Below, piece by piece: positions 1-8,475 of a stretch of DNA of 64,000 nucleotides. The notes under the pieces are model-generated. The model was not told the origin of the DNA. It searched no databases and saw nothing but the letters and a program-made list of their open reading frames with translations. The first letter of the stretch is position 1; each line of letters begins with the position of its first letter. Made by a program: the position numbers and the translations under genes. The stretch spans positions 186,001 through 250,000 of the forward strand of contig JBJHCV010000001.1 of the NCBI GenBank assembly GCA_050486225.1, written 5' to 3'. Source of the DNA: JBBDIX01 sp050486225. GTDB taxonomy: Bacteria; Actinomycetota; Nitriliruptoria; Nitriliruptorales; Nitriliruptoraceae.

Positions 1-1
1 C

Positions 2-388
2 ATCGGGGTGGGTCACGGGCAGGTTGACCACCGGGACATGACGGCGGCGTTCTACTCGAGGATCGACTGTCTGCTCCATCCGGTCAGCCACGGCAAGGAG
101 GGTTCGTCGAACGTCATCATGGAGGCCCTGGCCCTCGGCATTCCCGTCGTCACGACTCGCCACGCCGGCTACCACGGAGAACGGCTCGCGGACGGCGTCG
201 ACGCACTGCTGGTCCGCCGTGACGTCGACGACATCGCCCGAGCGCTCACGCGACTGAGACGCGATCGGGAACTGCGGGCGCACCTCGCGCTCGGCGCACG
301 CAGGTTCGCCGTCGAACACCACGACATCCGGCAGGTCGGGCGCCAGTACGACGCTCTGCTGCGCCCACTGTCTGGGCCACGACCATGA
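2..388 (+). CDS. Glycosyltransferase family 4, C-terminal fragment (5' end outside window)
   Basis: The frame is open to the left edge, so only the last ~128 residues are visible. They form the nucleotide-sugar-binding half of a GT-B glycosyltransferase: the segment EGSSNVIMEALALGIPVVTT carries the conserved E-x7-E type motif, followed by a GYHGERLADGVDALLV stretch and a typical helical end with the DVDDIARALTRL signature. This half normally binds the UDP/GDP-sugar donor. It is followed 25 nt later by a TPR gene and a UDP-GlcNAc 2-epimerase on the same strand, so it is the left part of the surface-glycan locus. The donor and acceptor cannot be deduced. Confidence 0.85.
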   Translation: MGVGHGQVDHRDMTAAFYSRIDCLLHPVSHGKEGSSNVIMEALALGIPVVTTRHAGYHGERLADGVDALLVRRDVDDIARALTRLRRDRELRAHLALGARRFAVEHHDIRQVGRQYDALLRPLSGPRP

Positions 389-413
389 TCACCCCCCGCA
401 GGGACGAAGCGGG

Positions 414-1925
414 GTGGTCCTCGTGACGGTCAAGGTCACCGTGCGAAGTCTGGCACGGCGACTGGCCCCATCCTGGCTGAGAACGCTCCTACGCAGACAC
501 GTGGTGAGGCCGCTCGCGGCAGCGTCGGGCCGCCACCGCTCACGCCGGGGACACCGTCACCTGAGGTCGGCTCGTCGCGCGAGGCGAAGTGGGCGCGCAC
601 CGCAGGCTGTCAGGCACTTCGAACAGGCACTGCGGCTGCTGCCAGACCGTCCCGGTGTCTGGGCCGAGGCGGCGGCAGCGTTCCGTGCCGTCGATGGGCA
701 CCGGGCCGCAGTCGACGCGTATCGGCGGGCCATCGAACTCGACCCGGACGACCGGCGGTGGCACGCACGGTTGGGTCAGGCGCTCCTGTCCGTCGGCGAC
801 GACCTCGGCGCGTGCTCGGCCCTCGAGGCTGCAACTCACCGGGGACCGCTCGACGAGGCCGAGATCGGAGCACTGGTCCGGGCTCTGCTCGCGGTCGGAA
901 GACTGCCCGACGCGGTCGAACGTGCTGAGGCCACGTGGGAACGCGTCGGACCGACCGACACCGGAAGGCGCCTCTACGGGCCGGTCCTCGTCGCCGTGCT
1001 CACCCAGGGAACGGACGATGATGTCGATCGCTGGCTCCACCGTGCCTCCGCCACGTTCCGCGACCGCCCGCAGCAGCTGACCGAAGGAGTACTTCGCCAC
1101 CTGGAACAGGGAGCGGTCAGTGGACGCCTGCTCCAGCACGTTGCCCCCGCGGGAACCAACGATGACCGCCGCATCTGGGACGGTGCGGTCGGATCGATCG
1201 CCGCGCTCCACGACGCAAGGACGCGAGCCCTCGGGCCAGACCACGACGTCGCACCGCGACAGGCTGTCGAACACCGCACCCTGCTCGCCGAGTACTGGCG
1301 ATCGCGGGCGACGACCACCGGCCCTCGCCGCCTGGACGAACTGGACCCCCGAGCGCTGGCGCCGGGCGCTCGCGCTTCGGAACGGTCACGCGCGCTCCGA
1401 TCTCTTGCCCGGGCACGGACCGTGCTCGTGGCGGGACAACCACCCTCGACCGACATGCTCGAGCACGTCGCGCTCGGCGCGTCGGGGTGCGCGGCGCTGC
1501 CGCTGTCGAGCCTCGACGCTCCCGACGTGCGCGACTCTCGACTGCCGGCACCCGGGTCGGTTGGCCTTGCGGTCGTGGACCTCGCCGGTGTGGTCGGTGC
1601 CGACATGGACGTGGTGCTCCGGCACGTGCACGCCCTGCTGTCCGACGACGGCGCGCTCGCGATGTTCGTCACCCCATCCGCGTCGACCGATGACACCGAC
1701 GTCGCAGCAGAGGTGCCCGTCGAGGAGGCTTCGTGCCTCGAATGCCTGAAGGCGACGACATCGAGGTGGTTCGAGGTCGTCGAGTGGCGCGAACTGATCG
1801 GCGAACGCCACTCGGAGGTCCGCCTGGCGTCGGCACCCGGCCGGGGGGCCTGCGCGCACGACCGTTCTCCCGACACCGCGATTCGAGAACTCTGGTGCAT
1901 CGCCGGCCGTCGGACCACCGACTGA
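414..1925 (+). CDS. TPR-repeat protein with degenerate methyltransferase-like C-terminus
   Basis: 503 aa from a GTG start; an in-frame GTG three codons later (423) is an alternative. The first ~55 residues are very Arg-rich. Residues ~60-200 contain tetratricopeptide-like helices (QAVRHFEQALRLLPDRPGVW, AAVDAYRRAIELDPDDRRWH). The last ~170 residues read like a worn Rossmann/methyltransferase core (VLVAGQPPSTDMLEHV, SVGLAVVDLAGVVGADMDVV, HALLSDDGALAMFV) in which no convincing glycine-rich SAM loop remains. TPR proteins commonly act as scaffolds in polysaccharide assembly, and two more TPR proteins lie at 4.7-8.5 kb. The precise job is unknown; the methyltransferase resemblance is an inference from secondary pattern only. 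Confidence 0.7.
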   Translation: MVLVTVKVTVRSLARRLAPSWLRTLLRRHVVRPLAAASGRHRSRRGHRHLRSARRARRSGRAPQAVRHFEQALRLLPDRPGVWAEAAAAFRAVDGHRAAVDAYRRAIELDPDDRRWHARLGQALLSVGDDLGACSALEAATHRGPLDEAEIGALVRALLAVGRLPDAVERAEATWERVGPTDTGRRLYGPVLVAVLTQGTDDDVDRWLHRASATFRDRPQQLTEGVLRHLEQGAVSGRLLQHVAPAGTNDDRRIWDGAVGSIAALHDARTRALGPDHDVAPRQAVEHRTLLAEYWRSRATTTGPRRLDELDPRALAPGARASERSRALRSLARARTVLVAGQPPSTDMLEHVALGASGCAALPLSSLDAPDVRDSRLPAPGSVGLAVVDLAGVVGADMDVVLRHVHALLSDDGALAMFVTPSASTDDTDVAAEVPVEEASCLECLKATTSRWFEVVEWRELIGERHSEVRLASAPGRGACAHDRSPDTAIRELWCIAGRRTTD

Positions 1926-2011
1926 CCCGCCTGGCCGTCTCTGCGGCAGGTGCCTCCGGGCGCCACGTGGTCGCGGATAGTCTCGTCGCCCACCGTCCAC
2001 CGAGGCCGTAC

Positions 2012-3082
2012 GTGATCACGCACGTCGTCGGAGCTCGACCCAACTTCATGAAGGCCGCCCCGGTCATCGACGCCCTGGCGGACCGTGGAGCTCGGCAGCG
2101 CATCGTCCACACCGGACAGCACTACGACGAGCGGATGTCCAAGGTCTTCTTCGACGAGTTGGGCATCCGCCGTCCCGACGCGAACCTCGAGGTCGGTTCG
2201 GGATCGCACGCCAGGCAGACCGCGCTGCTGCTGACGCGGCTCGAGGAGGAGTTCGAGAACGCGCCGCCCACGTGCGTCGTGGTCTACGGCGACGTGAACT
2301 CGACGCTGGCGGCCGCCCTCGTGTGCGCGAAGCTCCTGATCCCCGTCGTCCACGTCGAGGCGGGCCTTCGCAGCTTCGACGACACCATGCCCGAGGAGGT
2401 GAACCGGCGGGTGACCGACGCGCTGGCCAGCCTCCTGCTCGTGCACAGCCCGGAGGCTCTCGACCACCTCGCGCACGAGGGGCGCCCGCGTGAGATCGCC
2501 CACCTCGTCGGCAACACGATGATCGACACGTTGCTGGCGAACCTCGATCGCTTCGACCCGGGAGCCGTCCGCAGCCGACTCGACCTCCCCGAGGACTACG
2601 GCGTCGCGACGATGCACCGGCCGTCGAACGTCGACGACCCCGGTTCGGCGCGCAGCGCCGCCGACGCACTGAACGCGATCGCCGAGCAGGTCCCGCTGGT
2701 CATCCCGCTGCATCCGAGGGGTCGGGAACAGCTCGCGGAGTCGGGTCTCGTCGACTCCCCGTCCACCCGCATCGTCGAACCCCTGGGTTACGTCGACTTC
2801 CTGTCCCTGGTGCGGGGCGCCCGACTGGTCGTGACGGACTCGGGCGGCGTCCAGGAGGAGACCACGATCCTCGACGTCCCCTGCCTGACGCTGCGGGACA
2901 ACACCGAGCGTCCGATCACGATCAGCCACGGCACGAATCGGCTCGTGACCCCCGCCGATGCCGCGTCGGCAGCCAGCGACGTCCTCTCCGGAGCCACGAC
3001 GTTCCCGACACGTCGACCGCCCCTGTGGGACGGCCACGCCGGCCCGAGGTGTGCGAGCCTCATCCTCGACACGTTCGGATGA
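2012..3082 (+). CDS. wecB: UDP-N-acetylglucosamine 2-epimerase (non-hydrolysing)
   Basis: 356 aa from the GTG at 2012; the frame is open further upstream, but the conserved protein begins at this codon (ITHVVGARPNFMKAAP). It interconverts UDP-GlcNAc and UDP-ManNAc in the cytoplasm, supplying ManNAc or ManNAcA units. Family marks are all present: GARPNFMK near residue 7, HTGQHYDE ~33, GDVNST ~92, HVEAGLRS ~113, HRPSNVD ~201, PLHPRG ~232, DSGGVQEE ~276 and RDNTERP ~297. The length is normal for the family. Its stop codon overlaps the ATG of the heparinase-family gene (ATGA), so the two are translationally coupled. No wecC homologue was seen next to it; the UDP-sugar dehydrogenase at 37-38 kb is the only candidate partner. 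Confidence 0.93.
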   Translation: MITHVVGARPNFMKAAPVIDALADRGARQRIVHTGQHYDERMSKVFFDELGIRRPDANLEVGSGSHARQTALLLTRLEEEFENAPPTCVVVYGDVNSTLAAALVCAKLLIPVVHVEAGLRSFDDTMPEEVNRRVTDALASLLLVHSPEALDHLAHEGRPREIAHLVGNTMIDTLLANLDRFDPGAVRSRLDLPEDYGVATMHRPSNVDDPGSARSAADALNAIAEQVPLVIPLHPRGREQLAESGLVDSPSTRIVEPLGYVDFLSLVRGARLVVTDSGGVQEETTILDVPCLTLRDNTERPITISHGTNRLVTPADAASAASDVLSGATTFPTRRPPLWDGHAGPRCASLILDTFG

Positions 3083-4791
3083 CGTCCACGCCGCGGCGAG
3101 GCCGGCACCTCTCTGGCGACGACCTCCCTGCAGTCCGCAGGGACCGCGACTGCAGTTTCGCTGCCGGCCTGACCGCCGTGACCTTCCGGGACCGGGTCCG
3201 GGACCTGAACGCCGGAACGCTCGTCCTCGAGCCTCATGCTCCGGTCGCAGTGGCCCTGCCACCGGACTGGTCGGCCGACCCGCTCGGGGACACGAACTGG
3301 CGCTTCCAGTTTCATTCCCTGAGATGGGCCCAGACGCTCAAGCGTTCGTACGACAGGTCCGGTGACGCCCACGATCTCCAGCGCTGGCTGCTCATCCTCG
3401 AGGACTGGTACCGGAGGAACCCGTGGACCGATCCCCCGTCGGACCAGTCGTGGGCCGATCACTCGACTGCGTTGAGGGCACGGGTCTACGCCGCATGCGC
3501 GCAGGCCCTCGGCGACCCGTGGCCAACCTGGCTGCGGCTGGCGCTCCACGAGCATGTCGACGTCCTCTCCGGATCGGACATCTATCCGACCGGTGGCAAC
3601 CACGCGCTCAATCAGAACGTGGGACTGTTCGCCGCCGCGACCATGCTCGGGCGCACCACCGAACGTCGATTCGCCGTCGAACGAACGGCAGACCTCCTCG
3701 AACGATCCGTCGACGAACAGGGGGTGACCGACGAGCAGTCGACCGAGTACCAGGTCTACAACCACCGCCGTTACCGCGAGGCGGCGGAACTGTTCCGTGC
3801 CGGGGGCGAGGATCTCCCCGCCGTGTTCGACCGCATCGACCTGATGCCAGACCTCATCGCGCACGCGACCCTGCCCAGCGGCCGCGACGCGATGATCGGC
3901 GACGCGTGCGACGACCCTGCCCACGTGGTCGCCGGAACCATCACGGAGTTCGCCGCCTCCGCCGGCGCTCGAGGGCCACGTCCGACAGACCGCCACCGCG
4001 TGTTCGATCGCGGGTACGTGTTCGCACGGACCGGATGGGGCGACACGCGCCCGTTCGACCAGGAGACCCACCTGTCCGTGCGGTTCGGAGCCGCCCGAGT
4101 CCCGCACGGCCACCACGATGCCGGCTCGGTGGCGCTCTACGGTCGCGGCACGAGGATCCTCGTCAACGCAGGCAAGTACGGCTACACGTGGGACGCGTTC
4201 CGTGCGTACGTGCTGTCTCGCCGTGCGCAGAACTCCGTGAGCTTCGTCGACCGCCCCTACGGCCCGGACGGCGGTTCCGAACTCGAGGAGGTGACCGCCG
4301 ACGAACGCGTCCTCGTCATCCGGATCCGCGATCTCCACCACCCCGACGTCGACCACCGGCGCATCGTGGCCTTCGACCTGGAGTCGGGCGACCTGGCCGT
4401 CGTCGACCGGTTCGCGACGCTCGACGGTGCCCCTGCCACCGCTGAACAACGCCTGCGCCTCGATCCCCAGTTCGCCGTCTCCGAGGTGACCGCGGACCGT
4501 GTCTCCGCCTCCCACCCGCTGGGGGTCCACGTGTCGCTGGTCCAGCACGTGCCCGTGGACTCGTGGACCTGCGTGTCGGGGGCAACCGAGCCGCTCGACG
4601 GATGGGTCTCGTATCGCTACGGAGAGCGCACCCCCACGAACACGTGCGTCGCGTCGTTGACCCGCCCCTCGGGGACGTTCGTGACGTCGATCGTCGCCCG
4701 GCGAGAGGACGAGGAGGTCGCCGGGACGACCGCCTACGACGCTGCCACGGACCTGCTGTCCATCGGCGGGAGATCCGTCGACATCGCCTGA
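3079..4791 (+). CDS. Heparinase II/III family protein
   Basis: 570 aa; ATG overlaps the epimerase stop (ATGA), although the frame is open upstream to 3025. The N-terminal half is the (alpha/alpha) toroid (WLLILEDWYRRNPWTDPPSD, GNHALNQNVGLFAAA near residue 173, STEYQVYNHRRYRE ~220). The C-terminal half is the heparinase II/III beta-sandwich with HGHHDAGS ~344, where the His is the usual Zn/catalytic region, and NAGKYGYTW ~363. Known members are polysaccharide lyases on uronic-acid-containing glycans (heparin, alginate), and relatives are frequent inside capsule loci, where they trim or release the product. No classical signal peptide is obvious, so location is uncertain. The 3' end overlaps the convergent TPR gene by 58 nt. 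Confidence 0.85.
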   Translation: MTSTPRRGRHLSGDDLPAVRRDRDCSFAAGLTAVTFRDRVRDLNAGTLVLEPHAPVAVALPPDWSADPLGDTNWRFQFHSLRWAQTLKRSYDRSGDAHDLQRWLLILEDWYRRNPWTDPPSDQSWADHSTALRARVYAACAQALGDPWPTWLRLALHEHVDVLSGSDIYPTGGNHALNQNVGLFAAATMLGRTTERRFAVERTADLLERSVDEQGVTDEQSTEYQVYNHRRYREAAELFRAGGEDLPAVFDRIDLMPDLIAHATLPSGRDAMIGDACDDPAHVVAGTITEFAASAGARGPRPTDRHRVFDRGYVFARTGWGDTRPFDQETHLSVRFGAARVPHGHHDAGSVALYGRGTRILVNAGKYGYTWDAFRAYVLSRRAQNSVSFVDRPYGPDGGSELEEVTADERVLVIRIRDLHHPDVDHRRIVAFDLESGDLAVVDRFATLDGAPATAEQRLRLDPQFAVSEVTADRVSASHPLGVHVSLVQHVPVDSWTCVSGATEPLDGWVSYRYGERTPTNTCVASLTRPSGTFVTSIVARREDEEVAGTTAYDAATDLLSIGGRSVDIA

Positions 4792-6074
4792 TCTCGAGCG
4801 TCCATCAGTTCCGGGTCCTCCCCGAACGCTCGGAGGGCTCGGTCCGCGGCCTGCCGAGCGAGGCGCACGTGGCCGTCCCCCGACAGCCCGCGGACGAGTT
4901 CCGCCGACGCTCGCGCCCCGCGAACCTGAAGCGTCAGTCGGCCCAGGGCCTCGTACGCCTCGACCGACCGCCCGGTTCGCCCGAGGAACAGCGCCAGGGA
5001 CCGCAGTGCGACCGCATCGAGGTCACGACCCAGTTCGGACACCGCCTCCTCGGCGACGTCCCGCTGTCCCAGGTGCCACAGCGCGACCGCCCGCGCCGCC
5101 CGACCGGCCGGCCGATCACCGACACGTCGAATCAGGGCCTCGGCGGCGGCGAGCTGGTCCTCGTGCTCCCCGATCCGTCCGAGCCCGTCCCACGACTCGA
5201 GGATCTCGTCGACCGTCGCTGCGGACGACCTCACGACCTGCATCCAGGCACGACGGGCGTCACCGTCGTCGCCCGCGACCCGCGCGAGTCGAGCACGCAG
5301 GAGCACCGCCGGACGGTGTCCCGGCTCACGCTGCAGGGCGGTCGACACCAGACGCTCGGCAGTGTCGGTGTCGCCGCGATCGAGGGCGAGGGCCGCGAGG
5401 CCCACCGCCGTGGCGGCCGACGGCCGCACGGACTCTGCACGTTCGAACTCGCTGAGGGCCTGCGCGTGGTGTCGTCGACGAAGGTGAGTCGCGCCCAGCC
5501 GCAGCGAGACCAGTGCGTCGAGGGCGTCGCGCGCACCGTCGCTCAGGCCCGGCAGGGAACGGCACGTCGACCGCAGGTCCTCGAGCGCGGCCGGTTCGGT
5601 CAGGATGGTCGCGAGGCCGCGCAGCGTCGATGCCGGGTACCGGACATCCGGTCGCGCCCTCACGACCGTCCAGGCGTGCTGCGTCCGCCGCTCGGCGAGC
5701 AGGCGATCCACGGCCGCACGCACGAGTCGTGGGCGCGCACCCGGGGCGGTGGTCTCGAGCCGAGCGATCGCGAGCGAGGAACCGTGCGCGGCGAACAGCA
5801 CGGCCCCGGAGAAGTCGTGATCGGGTGACGGGGCCTTGGTGCGGTCGCGGTCGCGAGCGCGGGGCTCCGCCAGGAGGCCCGCACGTAGCAGTTCGAGGTC
5901 CGCGTACCGCACGGCCACCCCGAGGTCGCGGCCACGGAGGGGTGCACGCTCGGCTCGGTGCCGGAGCGTTCGCAGGCGACAGAGGATGGCCGCACCGCGC
6001 ACGTGGCGCAGGGGGCGGGAGGCGCGCCTCAGCAGTCCCGTGAAGATCCGTGCGGCGCTCGGTCGTGAAGCCAT
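4734..6074 (-). CDS. TPR-repeat protein
   Basis: 446 aa from an ATG. The Arg-rich N-terminus (RIFTGLLRRASRPLRHVRGA) resembles that of the TPR-glycosyltransferase encoded immediately upstream. Residues ~150-420 are a run of 34-residue-like helical repeats (HAQALSEFERAESVRPSAAT, DRGDTDTAERLVSTALQREP, GHRPAVLLRARLARVAGDDG). No enzymatic motif is visible. It is probably co-transcribed with the 775-aa TPR-GT4 gene (gap 57 nt) and is likely a scaffold or partner in glycan assembly; that role is inference. The C-terminal 19 codons overlap the convergent heparinase gene. Confidence 0.75.
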   Translation of the reverse strand: MASRPSAARIFTGLLRRASRPLRHVRGAAILCRLRTLRHRAERAPLRGRDLGVAVRYADLELLRAGLLAEPRARDRDRTKAPSPDHDFSGAVLFAAHGSSLAIARLETTAPGARPRLVRAAVDRLLAERRTQHAWTVVRARPDVRYPASTLRGLATILTEPAALEDLRSTCRSLPGLSDGARDALDALVSLRLGATHLRRRHHAQALSEFERAESVRPSAATAVGLAALALDRGDTDTAERLVSTALQREPGHRPAVLLRARLARVAGDDGDARRAWMQVVRSSAATVDEILESWDGLGRIGEHEDQLAAAEALIRRVGDRPAGRAARAVALWHLGQRDVAEEAVSELGRDLDAVALRSLALFLGRTGRSVEAYEALGRLTLQVRGARASAELVRGLSGDGHVRLARQAADRALRAFGEDPELMDARDQAMSTDLPPMDSRSVAAS

Positions 6075-6131
6075 CGAACCTCCGCAGTCCTGCGCCCCGC
6101 GACCGTACCGCGACCAGTCAGGCCACTCCGG

Positions 6132-8459
6132 TCAGGCGCGTCGCACACCGACGGACTCGTACACGCCCAGGTACCGCTGCGCGTTGGCGGCCCAGGTGTT
6201 GTTGGACAGCACGTGCGCCCGAGCGAGTGCGCCCAGTCGGCGACGTTCCTCGGGGTCACCGGCAAGTTCGACGATGCGGTCGGCGAGCTGCCCGGGGTCC
6301 TCCGGCGTGAACGTCCGACCGAGACGACCATCGTCGACGATGTCGCGCAGGACCGGCGTGGCCGACACGATCAGGGCACGTTCGAGTGCCATGGCCTCGA
6401 AGGGCTTGAGCGGGCTGACGAGCTGACAGACCCTGGCGTTCGTCCTGGGCACCACGAACACGTCGATGAGCCCGTAGTACGAGGTCACCTCTGCATGGGG
6501 CACCCGTCCGGTGAAGACGACCTGGTCCTCGATCCCCAGCTCGCGTGCTCGCCGTTCCAGTTCCGGTCGCACCACCCCGTCACCCACGAGCAACCCCCTG
6601 ACGGGGGCACCCCGATCCCGAGCCAGCGCGATCGCCTCGATGAGGGTGTCGATGCCCTCGTAGGCGACGAAGCTCGACACGTAGCCGACGACGACGTCGT
6701 CGGGGGCGAACCCCAGCCGGGCCGCCAGGTCGTCGTCTCGATGCACCGGCGGGAAGCCCGCGGGGTCGACGGCGTTCGGGGCGAGGCTGAGCCGGTCCGG
6801 GTCGATCCCGCGCTCGACGAGTTCGTCGCGCATCACCGGCGCGAGCGTGATCACTCGATCGGCCGTCAGCGCCACCTCGGTCTCACGCGCGCGACGCATG
6901 CGATACACGTCGCTGTCCATCCCGGACGTCGGGTGCGTGACGAGCCAGGTCTCCTCCCAGAAGCCTCGCATCTCGTAGATCACGGGGATCCCGAGGCGTC
7001 GACCCACCAGCAGGGCGACCTGCCCGTTGCGGAAGTCGCTCGACGCGTGCAGGACCCCCGGTCGGAGCCGCTCGACCAGCCCGGCCAGTGCGTCGACGTG
7101 GGCGGTCATCCGTTCGTCCAGCGACGGTGGCAGACGAAGCCCTTCCGGGAACCCGAGGCGATGGTGCGGCACGCCGTCGACGTGCTCGATCGACGGGGCA
7201 TCGTGGCCGTCCTCCCACGGAAACCCGATCTGTGACACCACGTGCACGTCGACGCCAGCATCCCTCAGCGCCCGCACCGTGTAGTCGGTGCGAACGGCGT
7301 ACCCGGACGTGGCGTGGGGCCGAGTACGGCCGACGACGTGGAGCACGTCGCATCCCCGCGACTCGGGCGGGCCAGTGGGCGGTTCGGTCGGCGCGCCGGA
7401 ACCCGCGTCGAGTCGACGTGACTCGTCCTCGAACCACCGGCCGCTGAAGACGCGGAGGTGTCCAGCCGCCAGCCGTCGAACCTCGGCGAGTTCACCGTCG
7501 CGCGGGTGGTCACCCACGGCCTCGTCGGCGAGGTCGAGTGCGAGGGTGAGATGTCCCTCCTCGCGCAGGGCGACGATCACCTCACGCAGCAGGTCGGTCC
7601 CGCGGTGGCGAACCGGAAGCCCGCGCACCAGGTCCCGGGCCTGTCCGGCATGACCGGTACGGGCGAGGAGGAACGAGCGCGCACGCACGTGCTCCACCCG
7701 CCGGGACGACTCGAGTTCCTGAACGTGACGTCGGGCGTCTGCAGCACGGCGCAGCCGCATGAGCGACACAGCACGGAACGCGTGCGACCAGGGGCCGTCC
7801 CCCGTCACGACACCGATGCGATCGGCGACCTCGAGGCCCAGCTCGAACTCCTGGATGCGGTCGAGGCCGAGCCATGCCCATCGCAGTTCGCTCTCGATCG
7901 CACGAGGAGCGTCGAGCAGGCGCCGAAGCATGCCGACTGCGGCGGACTTGTCTCCACGCTGGATGTGGAGCATTCCCAGGTGCAGGATCGCCGGCGTCCA
8001 CTCGGGATCGACGTCGAGCGCAGCCTCACCGGCCGCCTGGGACTCGTCCAGCCGTCCGAGCCGCCGCAGGGTGACCGCCTGCCACGTCCACGTGTCCGCC
8101 GAGACATCGGCCTCGTCGTGGAGCCGTTCGAACCACCTCAGCGCGTCGGCGTCGTCGTGCCGGTCGAGGGCGAGCCTCCCCAGACGCACCAGGGCGACGG
8201 CCAGCAACCGTCGCACCCCCGAGGAGGTACCGGACCCGCCGCGTCCCGATGCCCGCTCGACGAGCCGTTCGAGCGCAACGGGGTCGGTGAGTTCGTGCGC
8301 GAGCGGGAGCTGCAGCCACATGGGGAGCGGGAACCACCGGGCCCCGAGCAGGCGGCCGAGCACTCCCTCACTTCGCCGGACGACCACGCGCAGGGCCCTG
8401 CGGGCGACGCGCACGACCGGGCGGAGGAACCCGAGCCGTCGGCGGAGGTCGTCGTTCAC
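6132..8459 (-). CDS. TPR domain fused to GT4 glycosyltransferase
   Basis: 775 aa from GTG. Residues ~80-340 are TPR-like repeats (DADALRWFERLHDEADVSAD, LDESQAAGEAALDVDPEWTP). Residues ~370-770 form a complete GT-B glycosyltransferase of family 4: N-domain with HVVGRTRPHATSGYAVRTD and VLHASSDFRNGQ, C-domain with VVGYVSSFVAYEGIDTLIEA, GLLVGDGVVRPELE, VVFTGRVPHAEV and SPLKPFEAMALERALI, the donor-binding motif whose Glu binds the nucleotide sugar. It transfers a sugar from an activated donor onto a growing glycan. The fusion suggests the TPR part docks the enzyme to other assembly proteins. Start chosen because no frame-conserved sequence lies upstream; guaB3 stops 16 nt before. Confidence 0.85.
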   Translation of the reverse strand: MNDDLRRRLGFLRPVVRVARRALRVVVRRSEGVLGRLLGARWFPLPMWLQLPLAHELTDPVALERLVERASGRGGSGTSSGVRRLLAVALVRLGRLALDRHDDADALRWFERLHDEADVSADTWTWQAVTLRRLGRLDESQAAGEAALDVDPEWTPAILHLGMLHIQRGDKSAAVGMLRRLLDAPRAIESELRWAWLGLDRIQEFELGLEVADRIGVVTGDGPWSHAFRAVSLMRLRRAADARRHVQELESSRRVEHVRARSFLLARTGHAGQARDLVRGLPVRHRGTDLLREVIVALREEGHLTLALDLADEAVGDHPRDGELAEVRRLAAGHLRVFSGRWFEDESRRLDAGSGAPTEPPTGPPESRGCDVLHVVGRTRPHATSGYAVRTDYTVRALRDAGVDVHVVSQIGFPWEDGHDAPSIEHVDGVPHHRLGFPEGLRLPPSLDERMTAHVDALAGLVERLRPGVLHASSDFRNGQVALLVGRRLGIPVIYEMRGFWEETWLVTHPTSGMDSDVYRMRRARETEVALTADRVITLAPVMRDELVERGIDPDRLSLAPNAVDPAGFPPVHRDDDLAARLGFAPDDVVVGYVSSFVAYEGIDTLIEAIALARDRGAPVRGLLVGDGVVRPELERRARELGIEDQVVFTGRVPHAEVTSYYGLIDVFVVPRTNARVCQLVSPLKPFEAMALERALIVSATPVLRDIVDDGRLGRTFTPEDPGQLADRIVELAGDPEERRRLGALARAHVLSNNTWAANAQRYLGVYESVGVRRA

Positions 8460-8475
8460 GGATGCGAGACGCTCG

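Noticed and set aside
974..3262. Very long open frame (762 codons) on the minus strand
   Set aside because: It runs opposite the TPR protein and UDP-GlcNAc 2-epimerase genes, has Arg/Gly/Val-biased composition without motifs, and is a GC-driven shadow.
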